From Streptomyces phaeofaciens (GTDB lineage Bacteria; Actinomycetota; Actinomycetes; Streptomycetales; Streptomycetaceae), in assembly GCF_014648915.1 (NCBI RefSeq), contig NZ_BMSA01000053.1, forward strand, positions 1 to 37,232: a stretch of DNA of 37,232 bases, in the 5' to 3' direction. This document shows, in pieces, positions 7,553 to 14,950 of the stretch. The number at the start of each line of letters is the position of its first letter. Positions within the stretch are counted from its first letter, which is position 1. The position numbers and the translations under genes were made by a program. The notes below the pieces were generated by a model, which saw only the letters and a list, made by a program, of their open reading frames with translations, was not told the DNA's origin and did not search any database.

Positions 7553-8212
7553 GTGTATCAGCCGCACATCACAGTGATGGGTGGGGAGTTGTGGTCGCAG
7601 CTGCGGGACCTCGCTCCGCAGAGAGTTCGGCCGGCACGGAGCGTGTTGCTGCGACAGGGGGATCCAGGGACGCATGTGATTCTGCTGGATTCCGGGTCGA
7701 CGCTCGTCACCCTGACGGGTGAAGGCGGTGAGCGGACGCTGCTGGCGGTGCGGGGTGCGGGTGAGTTGCTGGGTGAGCTTGCGGTGCTGGACTCCCAGCC
7801 GCGCACGGCGTCGGCCATCGCGGCGGAGACCTGCTGTGTGCGCATCATTCCGGCTCCGGACTTCCTGGCCTTCGTGGACAAGCACGACTTGCTGGCGGTC
7901 CTGTTGCGGCATGCCATCGCCCGTGTGCGGGAGGCGGAAACCGTGCGTTTGGAGATGGCTACGGCGCCGGTGGCGGTGCGTCTTGCGTCAGCGCTGGGCC
8001 GGCTGCTGCAGGCTGCGTCCGTGGCAGGCACCGAGTATGTCGTGCGTCTGACGCAGACGGAGCTGTCGCAGATGATCGGCGCTTCCCGCAATGCCGTAGG
8101 CGCAGCTCTGAGGCCCTGGCGTGAGCGGGGGTGGCTCGCGACGGAGGCCGCCGGCGGGCTGGTCGTTCGCGACATCGTGTCCATCCGGTCTCACGCGTAT
8201 GCCGAGAGGTGA
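7553..8212 (+). CDS. CRP/FNR-family cyclic-nucleotide-responsive regulator
   Basis: 219 aa from GTG 7553, with a poly-G SD 4-10 nt upstream. Residues ~18-105 form a cNMP-binding domain. The phosphate-binding cassette is intact: LLGELAVLDSQPRTASAIA carries the Gly-Glu that contacts the ribose and the Arg-Thr that contacts the phosphate. A dimer helix follows (LLRHAIARVREAETV), then a C-terminal winged helix (LTQTELSQMIGASRNAVGAAL). No FNR iron-sulphur Cys cluster is seen. Because it lies between a PycTM-like effector and a nucleotidyl cyclase, I infer that it senses the cyclase product and tunes operon transcription through the GTGCCC-N6-GGGCAC sites. It could also respond to housekeeping cAMP. 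Confidence 0.85.
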   Translation: MYQPHITVMGGELWSQLRDLAPQRVRPARSVLLRQGDPGTHVILLDSGSTLVTLTGEGGERTLLAVRGAGELLGELAVLDSQPRTASAIAAETCCVRIIPAPDFLAFVDKHDLLAVLLRHAIARVREAETVRLEMATAPVAVRLASALGRLLQAASVAGTEYVVRLTQTELSQMIGASRNAVGAALRPWRERGWLATEAAGGLVVRDIVSIRSHAYAER

Positions 8213-8229
8213 CACGCAGCACCGCTTCT

Positions 8230-8247
8230 GTGCCCACTGCTGGGCAC
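8230..8247. promoter_or_regulatory. candidate operator GTGCCC-N6-GGGCAC, copy 2
   Basis: Same arms and spacer length as the site at 6921-6938, with different spacer bases (ACTGCT versus GTTGGT). It lies in the 102-bp gap between the regulator and the cyclase, suggesting a second, internally regulated promoter or an attenuating hairpin. Confidence 0.55.
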
Positions 8248-8314
8248 CACGCCGTCCAGAGCGCGGCCAGCATGGGGCCTCACTTGCTCCTTCGTGCCGG
8301 AAAGGCTGACACCT

Positions 8315-9142
8315 GTGAACTCCGTATTGCTGCCCGATGCTGACGATGTTCCGCCGGAACATGCCCTGCTGGTGGTCGATATGAAGGACTACAGCCAGAT
8401 TCCTGAGGCGAAGATGGCGCCCACCCGGGCCGACCTGGACGACATCCTGTCCACTGTCTTCGCGCACAGTGGAGTCGGTGATGTCGCAAGGCTCGACCGG
8501 GCGGTGAAAGACCGTGGCGACGGGGCGATCTACGTCCTTCCCGCCCGGCATGCGGCCCGGCTGGTCGATCCGCTCCTCAGCCACCTTGCGCAGGCGCTGG
8601 CGCGCCGCGAGCAGACCCGGCTGGCCAGCTCGCCGCCCATTCGGCTGCGGGCGAGCGTCCACGTCGGTCCGCTCGAGTCCTCCGCGCACCGTGGCGACGC
8701 CGCCAATGACGCCTGCCGCTACGTCGACAGCAACGCGGTCCGTCGAGCCATGACCGCTGCGCTGGATCACGGGCTGTACCTGGCGGCGGCAGTCTCGGAC
8801 ACGGTCTTTGGCCGTACTGTCCGCGCGGACCGCACCAAAACCCTGGGTGTGCACCACTTCCAGCAGGCGACAGCCCTCGTCGACGGCAAGGCCGGTTTCG
8901 AGGAGACGTGCTGGCTTCACGTCCCCGGACTCGTCCCGGCCCTCATCAGTCCCTATCTCACCGCCGGGCACGACACGACGTCGCCGACGGGCGCCGGCAC
9001 CGCGCTGCAGCCCGACGTCACAGACGCCGGGACCGGCGAGCAGGAAGGCCCGGCACCGGTGCGGCAGAAGGGCAAGGCCAGCGGCAAGGCACGACTGGTG
9101 CAGGTCGGCCGTGACTACGTCACCGCTCCGGAGCAGTCATGA
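8315..9142 (+). CDS. class III nucleotidyl cyclase (PycC-like)
   Basis: 275 aa from GTG 8315, chosen because GGAAAGG lies about 9 nt upstream; GTG 8294 is an alternative. The catalytic domain spans residues ~15-210. LLVVDMKDYSQIP supplies the first metal-binding Asp (D22) and KDRGDGAIYVLP the second (D69). IRLRASVHVGPL and AANDACRYVDSNAVRRAM follow as in class III cyclases, with N and R in the transition-state region. Pycsar cyclases of this superfamily make cCMP or cUMP after phage infection. The product cannot be read from sequence. The last 18 residues include ARLVQVGRDYV, which resembles the N-terminus of the next protein. The stop overlaps the next ATG (ATGA). Confidence 0.8.
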   Translation: MNSVLLPDADDVPPEHALLVVDMKDYSQIPEAKMAPTRADLDDILSTVFAHSGVGDVARLDRAVKDRGDGAIYVLPARHAARLVDPLLSHLAQALARREQTRLASSPPIRLRASVHVGPLESSAHRGDAANDACRYVDSNAVRRAMTAALDHGLYLAAAVSDTVFGRTVRADRTKTLGVHHFQQATALVDGKAGFEETCWLHVPGLVPALISPYLTAGHDTTSPTGAGTALQPDVTDAGTGEQEGPAPVRQKGKASGKARLVQVGRDYVTAPEQS

Positions 9143-11160
9143 CCGTCCCCCAGAGCGTCGCGACAGCGCCCGTGCAGACGGCCGAAGCCCAGGGCAACGC
9201 CCGGGTGACGCAGGTCGGCGGCAACTACGAGGAACACGTTCATCGCTACGTGCGGGGCTGGCAGTATCTGCACGGCACGAGCGTGGACACGGCCGAACTG
9301 GACCTGGCAGAGCATGCCTTCGTCGACCCGTCCGACTCCGGTGGGCCCGGGCATGCGGCGCAGGCGGTCAGCAAACTCACCCGTCCGTACGGACGTAGCC
9401 ATGTGCTGGTCCTGTGCGGCGAGGCAGGCAGTGGTCGGCGCACGGCCGCTCTGCATGTGCTGCTCCGGGCGGGACTGGCACGTGAGCGCCTCCGTTGGCT
9501 GTCTCTGGACTGGGACCAGCCGCGGACCGAGCAGATCCCTGCCACGAAAGGGCACGGCTTCATCCTGGATCTGACCGGCAGCCAAGAGCTGAGCGAGGAC
9601 TTCTACACCGGGCTTGCCGACTACCAGAAGGAAGCGGAAGCCACGGAGGCCTTCCTGATCATCCTGGCCGACACCAACGGCTGGAACCCCGGCGCGGCAG
9701 CGACCGTGCCGGTGGTGCATCTGATGCGCCCGCAGGCGACACGGGTAGCCAAGGCGCACCTGCGTCATCGTGCAGGCGACCGGGTGGACTGGCTGGCCTC
9801 ACCTCCGCTGGACACGCTTCTGACCAAGGGTGCCTCGGCAGCCGACGCTGCCCGGCTGGCCCGGCTGATCACCCACGCCGACGACGGTGACCGGGAAGCA
9901 GTGCAGCAGGAGTTCACCGGCTGGCGTGACCATCTGACGAACTGGTTCAGGCAGCACTCGGGGCCGGACGACGTGCGCGAGCGAGCTCTGCTGGTGTCGG
10001 CCGCCGTGCTGGAGATGGTTCCTGCGCAGAACGTACTGGAAGCCGCGGACCGGCTCTTCGCGGAGGTCGGTGGTGTGCTGCCGCCCGGCGGTCCGCTGGC
10101 CGGCCGCGATCTGGAGCAGCGCCTGCTGGCTGTCCAGGCTTCGCTGGTGGACGGCGAGCGCATCTCGCTGGACGCCGACCGGCACGGCCTGTCGGAGGCA
10201 GTCCTGGCCTATGTGTGGCAGCAGCGCCCGCAACTGCGCGGGGTGCTGCTGAAGTGGGCCTCACAGATCAGCGCGCCGAACGGGACCGCCGTGCGTCACC
10301 TGCGGCGCATCGCTGACTGCCTGGTGCAGCTGTCACTGCTGCCCGGCGGTTCGACGGTGCGCAGCGTGGTGACCGGCTGGATCGACACCGGCCGCTCGGC
10401 TCATCGGCAGCTCGCCATCGAGGTCCTGGAGAAGATGGCGCTCCACCCGGACACGGGTGTCGGTGTCCGCAGGCTGCTGTACGAGTGGGCACAGCAGAGG
10501 ACCAGCAGCAAGGACCTCCTCACGGCCGTCGCTGAGATCTGCGCCGGCCGGCTCGGCAGGGAATACCCTCGTGTGGCTCTGACCCGGCTGCGCGTGCTGG
10601 CCTCACGGCAGGACAGCCTGGCCCGCGAGGCAGTCGCCGATGCAGTACACATGCTGGCCAGCGCACCCGAGCAGCGCGTCCCTGTACTGTCAGAAGTCGT
10701 CGACTGGGCCGAGTCCGCCAACAGCACGACGGCCACGGCCGGAGCCGGCACGTTTCTGGCGCTGACCGACATCAGCGGCGACAGCCTCCTGCCCCTGCCC
10801 ACGCGACAGGAGCCCGTCGGCAGCGCCGTCAGCACACCGGCCGATGACCTGTTCGTCCGCGGCTGGCGTGCAGCCTTGAACGAACCGTCGACGTCCGCGC
10901 GGGCCCATGCCCAGCTCGCCGCCTGGCTGGACTCGGCCAGCTTGTCGGACGAGCAGGTCCTGCCGCTGGCGGCAGCGGTACTGCGCGGACATCTCGGCCA
11001 GGCCGGGGCCGCCGAGCTCCTGGTGGGCTCCTCCAGCAGCTCCGACCTGGGACTCACGCGCCGCAGGAAGCTGCTCGACCTGCTGATCGGCGAGCAGACG
11101 TCCTTCCCCGCCGCGCCCGCTCCTGCTGCAGGCAGCGAGAGCGACCCGACAGCGAGGTGA
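9139..11160 (+). CDS. STAND/NLR-like P-loop protein with N-terminal amyloid-type motif
   Basis: 673 aa; the ATG overlaps the cyclase stop. A disordered N-terminus carries GNARVTQVGGNY at ~19-30, close to the cyclase tail motif. A P-loop domain starts near residue 86: VLVLCGEAGSGRRTAALHVL at ~89-108 is a Walker A in which the invariant Lys is Arg. FLIILADTNGW near 175 is the probable Walker B. The remaining ~400 residues are Leu/Ala-rich helical pairs that look like HEAT/TPR-type repeats and would serve as the sensor. Bacterial NLR/STAND proteins oligomerise on phage recognition and switch on adjacent effectors. Here the adjacent output is a cyclase. ATP hydrolysis may be weak given the Arg substitution, though GRRT-type loops recur in actinobacterial relatives. 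Confidence 0.75.
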   Translation: MTVPQSVATAPVQTAEAQGNARVTQVGGNYEEHVHRYVRGWQYLHGTSVDTAELDLAEHAFVDPSDSGGPGHAAQAVSKLTRPYGRSHVLVLCGEAGSGRRTAALHVLLRAGLARERLRWLSLDWDQPRTEQIPATKGHGFILDLTGSQELSEDFYTGLADYQKEAEATEAFLIILADTNGWNPGAAATVPVVHLMRPQATRVAKAHLRHRAGDRVDWLASPPLDTLLTKGASAADAARLARLITHADDGDREAVQQEFTGWRDHLTNWFRQHSGPDDVRERALLVSAAVLEMVPAQNVLEAADRLFAEVGGVLPPGGPLAGRDLEQRLLAVQASLVDGERISLDADRHGLSEAVLAYVWQQRPQLRGVLLKWASQISAPNGTAVRHLRRIADCLVQLSLLPGGSTVRSVVTGWIDTGRSAHRQLAIEVLEKMALHPDTGVGVRRLLYEWAQQRTSSKDLLTAVAEICAGRLGREYPRVALTRLRVLASRQDSLAREAVADAVHMLASAPEQRVPVLSEVVDWAESANSTTATAGAGTFLALTDISGDSLLPLPTRQEPVGSAVSTPADDLFVRGWRAALNEPSTSARAHAQLAAWLDSASLSDEQVLPLAAAVLRGHLGQAGAAELLVGSSSSSDLGLTRRRKLLDLLIGEQTSFPAAPAPAAGSESDPTAR

Positions 11161-11220
11161 GCTTCCTGCCGCGGCGCCGCAGAGCCGCCCCGCCCCGGTC
11201 CCCCGTGGCCGGAGCCCGGC

Positions 11221-11260
11221 CTGTTCATTCGCTCGTCCTGAAGGACGAGCGAATGAACAG
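11221..11260. repeat. perfect 18-bp inverted repeat over the next gene's start
   Basis: CTGTTCATTCGCTCGTCC, a TGAA loop, then its exact reverse complement. The AAGGA SD (11241-11245) and ATG (11253-11255) of the following gene fall inside the loop and 3' arm. The RNA hairpin would therefore hide the start. It could be a translational switch opened by ribosomes leaving the upstream gene, a partial terminator, or a protein-binding palindrome. Confidence 0.75.
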
Positions 11261-11927
11261 CCATCTCCCCGGCGTGGCGTTCATCGTCCGCATCGACGGC
11301 GCCTGGCGGGCAGAGGGAACCGAAATCCCGGAACACGGCAATCCGGCAGCCGTCGCGCGAGAGCACCTGCGCCGACAGACTGCCCGTGTCCTGCGACAGC
11401 ACTCGGTGCTCCAGCTCGCTGCCGCCCGGGATGCCGCCGATGCGGCCCTGGGGTACTGGACCCGTCCTGCCAGTGGGCCGGAACTGGAGGCGGCAGGTGC
11501 GGTGCATCTGAACGTCACCGCCCACGACCGCGCTCTGGCAGAAGACCACGCTCACCAGCAGCAGGCGGCAGACCATGCCCATGCCGAAGAACTGCACCGT
11601 CTTACACATCTGCAGCACATCCTCGCCGACCCGCATCTGCGCCGCGTGTGGTGGATCGCCCAGTTCCCCGAGCGCTTCAACGACCTCAACGACCTGGCAG
11701 ACAAGCTCACGGGTCTGCCCCCACCCCACGAGGCCGAAAGCGACGGCATCCGAGGTGACATCCGCCGCTTCACCGACCAGCTCGTCACCGACCTGCACAC
11801 CCCTCAGCAGCGCGAGCTCTTCCTCACGGCACTGATCCAGACCCTCACCACGCTGGGTCACCACGAACTCATGAGCGCCGCCACCGACTTCCGCAGCCCG
11901 TCCGAGACCCGGAGCACGCCCCCATGA
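11253..11927 (+). CDS. His-rich helical protein of unknown function
   Basis: 224 aa from ATG 11253. A GTG at 11157 overlapping the STAND stop is also open but would encode the palindrome as protein, so I prefer the later start. The N-terminal ~50 residues (GVAFIVRIDGAWRAEGTEIP) look like a short beta domain. Residues ~85-205 are helical and His-rich (HAHQQQAADHAHAEELHRLTHL), followed by WWIAQFPERFNDLNDLADKL. There is no signal peptide or membrane segment. Its stop overlaps the next ATG (ATGA). Position in the operon makes it an accessory subunit or regulator of the NLR-cyclase system; no family recognised. Confidence 0.7.
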   Translation: MNSHLPGVAFIVRIDGAWRAEGTEIPEHGNPAAVAREHLRRQTARVLRQHSVLQLAAARDAADAALGYWTRPASGPELEAAGAVHLNVTAHDRALAEDHAHQQQAADHAHAEELHRLTHLQHILADPHLRRVWWIAQFPERFNDLNDLADKLTGLPPPHEAESDGIRGDIRRFTDQLVTDLHTPQQRELFLTALIQTLTTLGHHELMSAATDFRSPSETRSTPP

Positions 11928-12334
11928 ATCTCCAGACCAGACGCTGGCTTTGGGCCCCCCTACGCCAACTCCGTACCCGCATGCTCATCCGCCGGCACGG
12001 GCCGACACTGCCGTACGACACCGCGTGGGCACTGGTCACCCTGCACAGCACGCCCGACGAGGCCGCACTCGTCCGGGTCTGGGCCCGTGAGAACCCCGGT
12101 GGTCCGCCGGGTATCCACTACGACCACTGGCACGAACTCCCCTGGGTAGAACAGCAGCGCCGCCTCGCATGGCTGCAACGCCACAACCGCTCCCCCATCC
12201 AACTCCTGGAGCTGGAGGCCGGACTCGTCCTCAGTACCGGCCTTCACGTCCTCGACTGGAGCCGGCCTCCAGAACGCACCCGACCGCACGGCTCGACGCC
12301 CGACCACCAACCTGATGCCGGCAGGCAGTCCTGA
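11924..12334 (+). CDS. last operon gene, small Trp/Arg-rich protein
   Basis: 136 aa, with its ATG overlapping the upstream stop. The N-terminus is strongly basic (RRWLWAPLRQLRTRMLIRR). A folded segment follows with several Trp residues (HYDHWHELPWVEQQRRLAWL), then ELEAGLVLSTGLHVLDWSRP. The last 25 residues are polar and probably disordered. No known domain recognised. Translational coupling to the preceding gene suggests the two products act together. It converges on a broken secreted-protein gene 35 bp away. Confidence 0.65.
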   Translation: MNLQTRRWLWAPLRQLRTRMLIRRHGPTLPYDTAWALVTLHSTPDEAALVRVWARENPGGPPGIHYDHWHELPWVEQQRRLAWLQRHNRSPIQLLELEAGLVLSTGLHVLDWSRPPERTRPHGSTPDHQPDAGRQS

Positions 12335-12369
12335 CCCTGTGGTTCACGCCGGCGCCATGCATCGTCGGA

Positions 12370-12906
12370 CTACGTCAGGTTCGGAGGCCGGCCGGGCAGC
12401 TGAACCGCTCCGGGTCTGATGGAGGCTCCGGACTGTCCCGAATTCCGGTAGTCGCCCGGGCCGTCGAACGACAGGACGGGAAGTTCTTCGTCCAGGTCGT
12501 CCCTCATGGCACAGACCGTGAGTTCGCCGGAGACGGAGTGCGCGGAGATCTCCGCGATGTCCTGCTGCCAGCCGCCGCTGTCGGGTGCGGGTTCGCTCTC
12601 GTGGAGGGCGACCGTGACGTCGACGTCGCCGGTGTGGATGCCGCTCATGACTGACGTACCACTTGCCGTTCGCACCGTTGTCGTCGCACCAGGCCGGGGT
12701 GGGCCAGGCATCGACGGCGGCCCGCAGGTCGGACGCCGTATCGCTCGGAGCCCATGACAGCACGACATAGGGGTGTCGCTCCCCTCGGCCTGCGCGACGA
12801 CGTCAGTGCCGGGCGCGGAGTGGTCGGCTGCCCCAGCGACGGTCAGGGAGCTGCTCAGCAGTCCCAGCGAAACGGCGCCGACGGCTAACGCGCTCTTCAG
12901 TCTCAC
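12370..12906 (-). pseudogene. secreted protein gene with two compensating frameshifts
   Basis: From GTG 12906 a clear signal peptide reads RLKSALAVGAVSLGLLSSSL, ending near VAGAADHSA. At the C-run near 12770 the sense frame moves (a lost C would explain it) to YVVLSWAPSDTASDLRAAVD and WCDDNGANGKWYV. Near 12650 it moves back to SGIHTGDVDVTVALHESEP and ends GAVQLPGRPPNLT. The two shifts cancel, leaving about 33 residues out of frame. The restored ~178-aa product resembles small secreted streptomycete proteins of unknown function with a Cys pair. It may be a real mutation or two assembly indels. Confidence 0.65.
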
Positions 12907-13129
12907 GTTGTGCCCCCTGTTTCGGTCAGAACAGCGCGGACGCCCCAGATGGCGTGTCCACGCCGGGTCGGCCCGATCGAAACACAGAAGACTCACAACA
13001 CCCTCACAGCCCGGCAAGCGTTTTCCGCCACTCTGGACATCGCCCCGGGACCCCGTCCGAAGTCGGCCTGCCGGGTGGCGCCAGCGTCGATGACATTGGG
13101 GTACGGCACGCGCCTGACCGTGTCGTACC

Positions 13130-13181
13130 AACCGGCGGGAGGGGCCCCGGACCGTACGGTCCGGGGCCCCTCCCGCCGGTT
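13130..13181. terminator. perfect 52-bp palindromic terminator
   Basis: Two 26-bp arms with no loop. The left half begins AACCGGCGGGAGGGGCCCCG and the centre is ACCGT/ACGGT. It ends 2 bp beyond the stop codon of the leftward XRE gene. Very stable and very GC-rich, as in Streptomyces terminators; it would work in both directions. Confidence 0.8.
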
Positions 13182-13183
13182 GA

Positions 13184-14020
13184 TCAGCCTCTCTGGGTAT
13201 TAAAGATGATCGTGGAGTGCGGGCGGTGCCCCCGCTGGAACTCCGCGAGCAGGGCGGCGACTTCGTCCTCGCCCTCGATGATCTCCCTCGACCCCGCACT
13301 CCCGAACCTCGGCGGCCAGTGCAGCTCCGCCCAGGTTCCGTCAGGGGAGACGTCGACGCGGAGCCCTCGCCGCAGAGCCCGGCGCAGCCAGGGGCTGCGC
13401 GGTCTGATGACGGGGGCCGTCGGCGAGCTGGGCTGCGGCTCGATAGCGGGCGCGCTCGTGCTGGTCGCCTTCGCCCACGCGGCCTTCCAGAGCACGTCGC
13501 GGCCTGTGTCGCCGAGCCCGTGGACGATCGCGAGCAGCTGCTGCTCGCTCACGGGCTTGGCGATGCGCATGATGATCCGGCGCAGGGTGCTGGTCGACAG
13601 AGCGTGGGTGTTGCCGCCCCGCTCCACGATCTCGCGGAGCGAGGGCGCCCCGGCGGCCTCGTAGTCGTACTCGATGGCGCGGCTGAGGTCGCGCCAGTCG
13701 CTGACCAAGGAGAGGTGCGGGGGCGGGGGGAGGGTGGGCAGGATGCCGCGCTCCTCGATGCGAACGCGGATGCGCTGGCGCAGCAGGGCCTCGCTGGCGT
13801 CGGGGAAGCCGCAGCCCTCGGCGAAGGCTTTGAGAGTCTTCTCTTTGGGCGTGTAGGTGCCGGAGGCGGCGCGCTGGAGGGTGGCGCGGGAGATGCCCTC
13901 GCAGCGGTCCTCCAGCTGCTCGAAGGTCAGTCCGGCCTCCTCCAGAAGCTCGCGCAGCATGAGCGCGAGACGTTCCCGGGCGGTGTTGTCGGTGCAGATC
14001 GGGTTCTTCGTGCGTCCCAT
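13184..14020 (-). CDS. XRE-family helix-turn-helix regulator
   Basis: 278 aa from ATG 14020. The N-terminal HTH spans ~15-70: LALMLRELLEEAGLTFEQLE, then GISRATLQRAASGTYTPKEK, and a KAFAEGCGF closing helix. The middle region is helical (SLREIVERGGNTHALSTSTL) and may bind a ligand or partner. The C-terminus (VDVSPDGTWAELHWPPRFGS) is a predicted beta domain. Such long XRE proteins in actinobacteria usually control a neighbouring gene. It follows the small membrane protein gene with a 14-bp gap, so the two probably form one operon. A perfect palindrome terminates it. Confidence 0.8.
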   Translation of the reverse strand: MGRTKNPICTDNTARERLALMLRELLEEAGLTFEQLEDRCEGISRATLQRAASGTYTPKEKTLKAFAEGCGFPDASEALLRQRIRVRIEERGILPTLPPPPHLSLVSDWRDLSRAIEYDYEAAGAPSLREIVERGGNTHALSTSTLRRIIMRIAKPVSEQQLLAIVHGLGDTGRDVLWKAAWAKATSTSAPAIEPQPSSPTAPVIRPRSPWLRRALRRGLRVDVSPDGTWAELHWPPRFGSAGSREIIEGEDEVAALLAEFQRGHRPHSTIIFNTQRG

Positions 14021-14034
14021 GTCAGCCGCTCCGC

Positions 14035-14376
14035 TCAGGCGTTCTTGCTGAACATGGCGCGGCCGGCGCGGCCGACCGCGGCGCCCAGGTGACGGCCGCC
14101 GGTGATCAGCGCGACGACGCCGGCGCCAATGAGGCCGCAGCCGCCGATCAGCTCGAGGATCTCGGCCGTGGGCATGTCCTTGGTGATACTGAGGACGATG
14201 CCGCCCGCCACGGAGACGGTGGGGGGCAGGGTGTGGGCGAGCGTGATGCGGGCGGGTGCTTGCACCGGGGCGACCGGCGTGGGCGGGGAGGCAGCCATGA
14301 GGACCGCGGTGACGGCAGTCTCGGGCTCGGAAGCGGGGTGCGGGACGGCGACGACGTCGCGGTTCGTGTTCGACAC
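14035..14376 (-). CDS. small two-pass membrane protein
   Basis: 113 aa. The N-terminus is polar and Pro/Ala-rich. Two hydrophobic segments are TLPPTVSVAGGIVLSITKDM and ELIGGCGLIGAGVVALITGG, and the tail is basic (RHLGAAVGRAGRAMFSKNA). It resembles the small membrane proteins found in streptomycete plasmid and integrative-element spread loci, but I see no diagnostic motif. It is first in the leftward operon with the XRE regulator; the promoter must lie in the 14377-14900 gap. Confidence 0.6.
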   Translation of the reverse strand: MSNTNRDVVAVPHPASEPETAVTAVLMAASPPTPVAPVQAPARITLAHTLPPTVSVAGGIVLSITKDMPTAEILELIGGCGLIGAGVVALITGGRHLGAAVGRAGRAMFSKNA

Positions 14377-14429
14377 GAGGAGTCCTTAGTGGTGAGGGAG
14401 GGCGCCGCCACCTGCTCGCAACGCCCTCC

Positions 14430-14446
14430 GCCTACTGGGTGCAACC
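14430..14446 (+). repeat. 17-bp direct repeat, copy 1
   Basis: GCCTACTGGGTGCAACC, identical to 14826-14842 and in the same orientation. A candidate regulator site or recombination footprint. Confidence 0.55.
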
Positions 14447-14825
14447 CGCGACTGCGAGGGGTAGTTGGCGCTACGCCTCCACGGGCAGTTCTCAGGATCC
14501 CAGTTCGACCGTGGACTTGCTCACGTCGTATAACCGCCCTAATGAACACAGAAGGAGCAAGACGGACACGATTTGTTCAGAAGCAAACCGGCCACGTCGG
14601 CACAGTGTGTGATCTATCGCATTCGATCGGTGACCCAAATCAGGGCACCCTGAGCGCCTCAACCCGCCAAATCCACAGGAACTTGCGCAGGTAACGGATC
14701 AGGCGTATGCAGTCACGACCGACCTCATTGGCTCATCTGTGAACCAGATCCCTTTGCGCCGATCACCGACCGCGAGGCACCCTGGAACCGCAACTGAGTC
14801 CAAGAGAGGACTCTTGGGGAGTCCT

Positions 14826-14842
14826 GCCTACTGGGTGCAACC
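14826..14842 (+). repeat. 17-bp direct repeat, copy 2
   Basis: Identical to 14430-14446, with 396 bp between copy starts. It is followed by an A-rich stretch (AAAAAAC). Confidence 0.55.
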
Positions 14843-14911
14843 AAAAAACAGGATCCCTGGGACTCAGGGCGCTGCGATACGTGTTGGCGCACGTGACCTC
14901 GGAGCGCTGCA

Positions 14912-14950
14912 CCGCCGACACGCGCCCCTACGGGCGCGCACAGTCGGCGG
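14912..14950. terminator. nested strong hairpin
   Basis: Outer arms CCGCCGAC/GTCGGCGG and inner arms CGCGCCC/GGGCGCG around a CTAC loop. It is placed between the decayed genes and the XRE operon promoter region. Confidence 0.5.

Noticed and set aside
10401..11864. Leftward 487-codon frame opposite the STAND gene
   Set aside because: Antisense artefact of high GC3. No SD or domain; the rightward genes are overlapping and domain-bearing.
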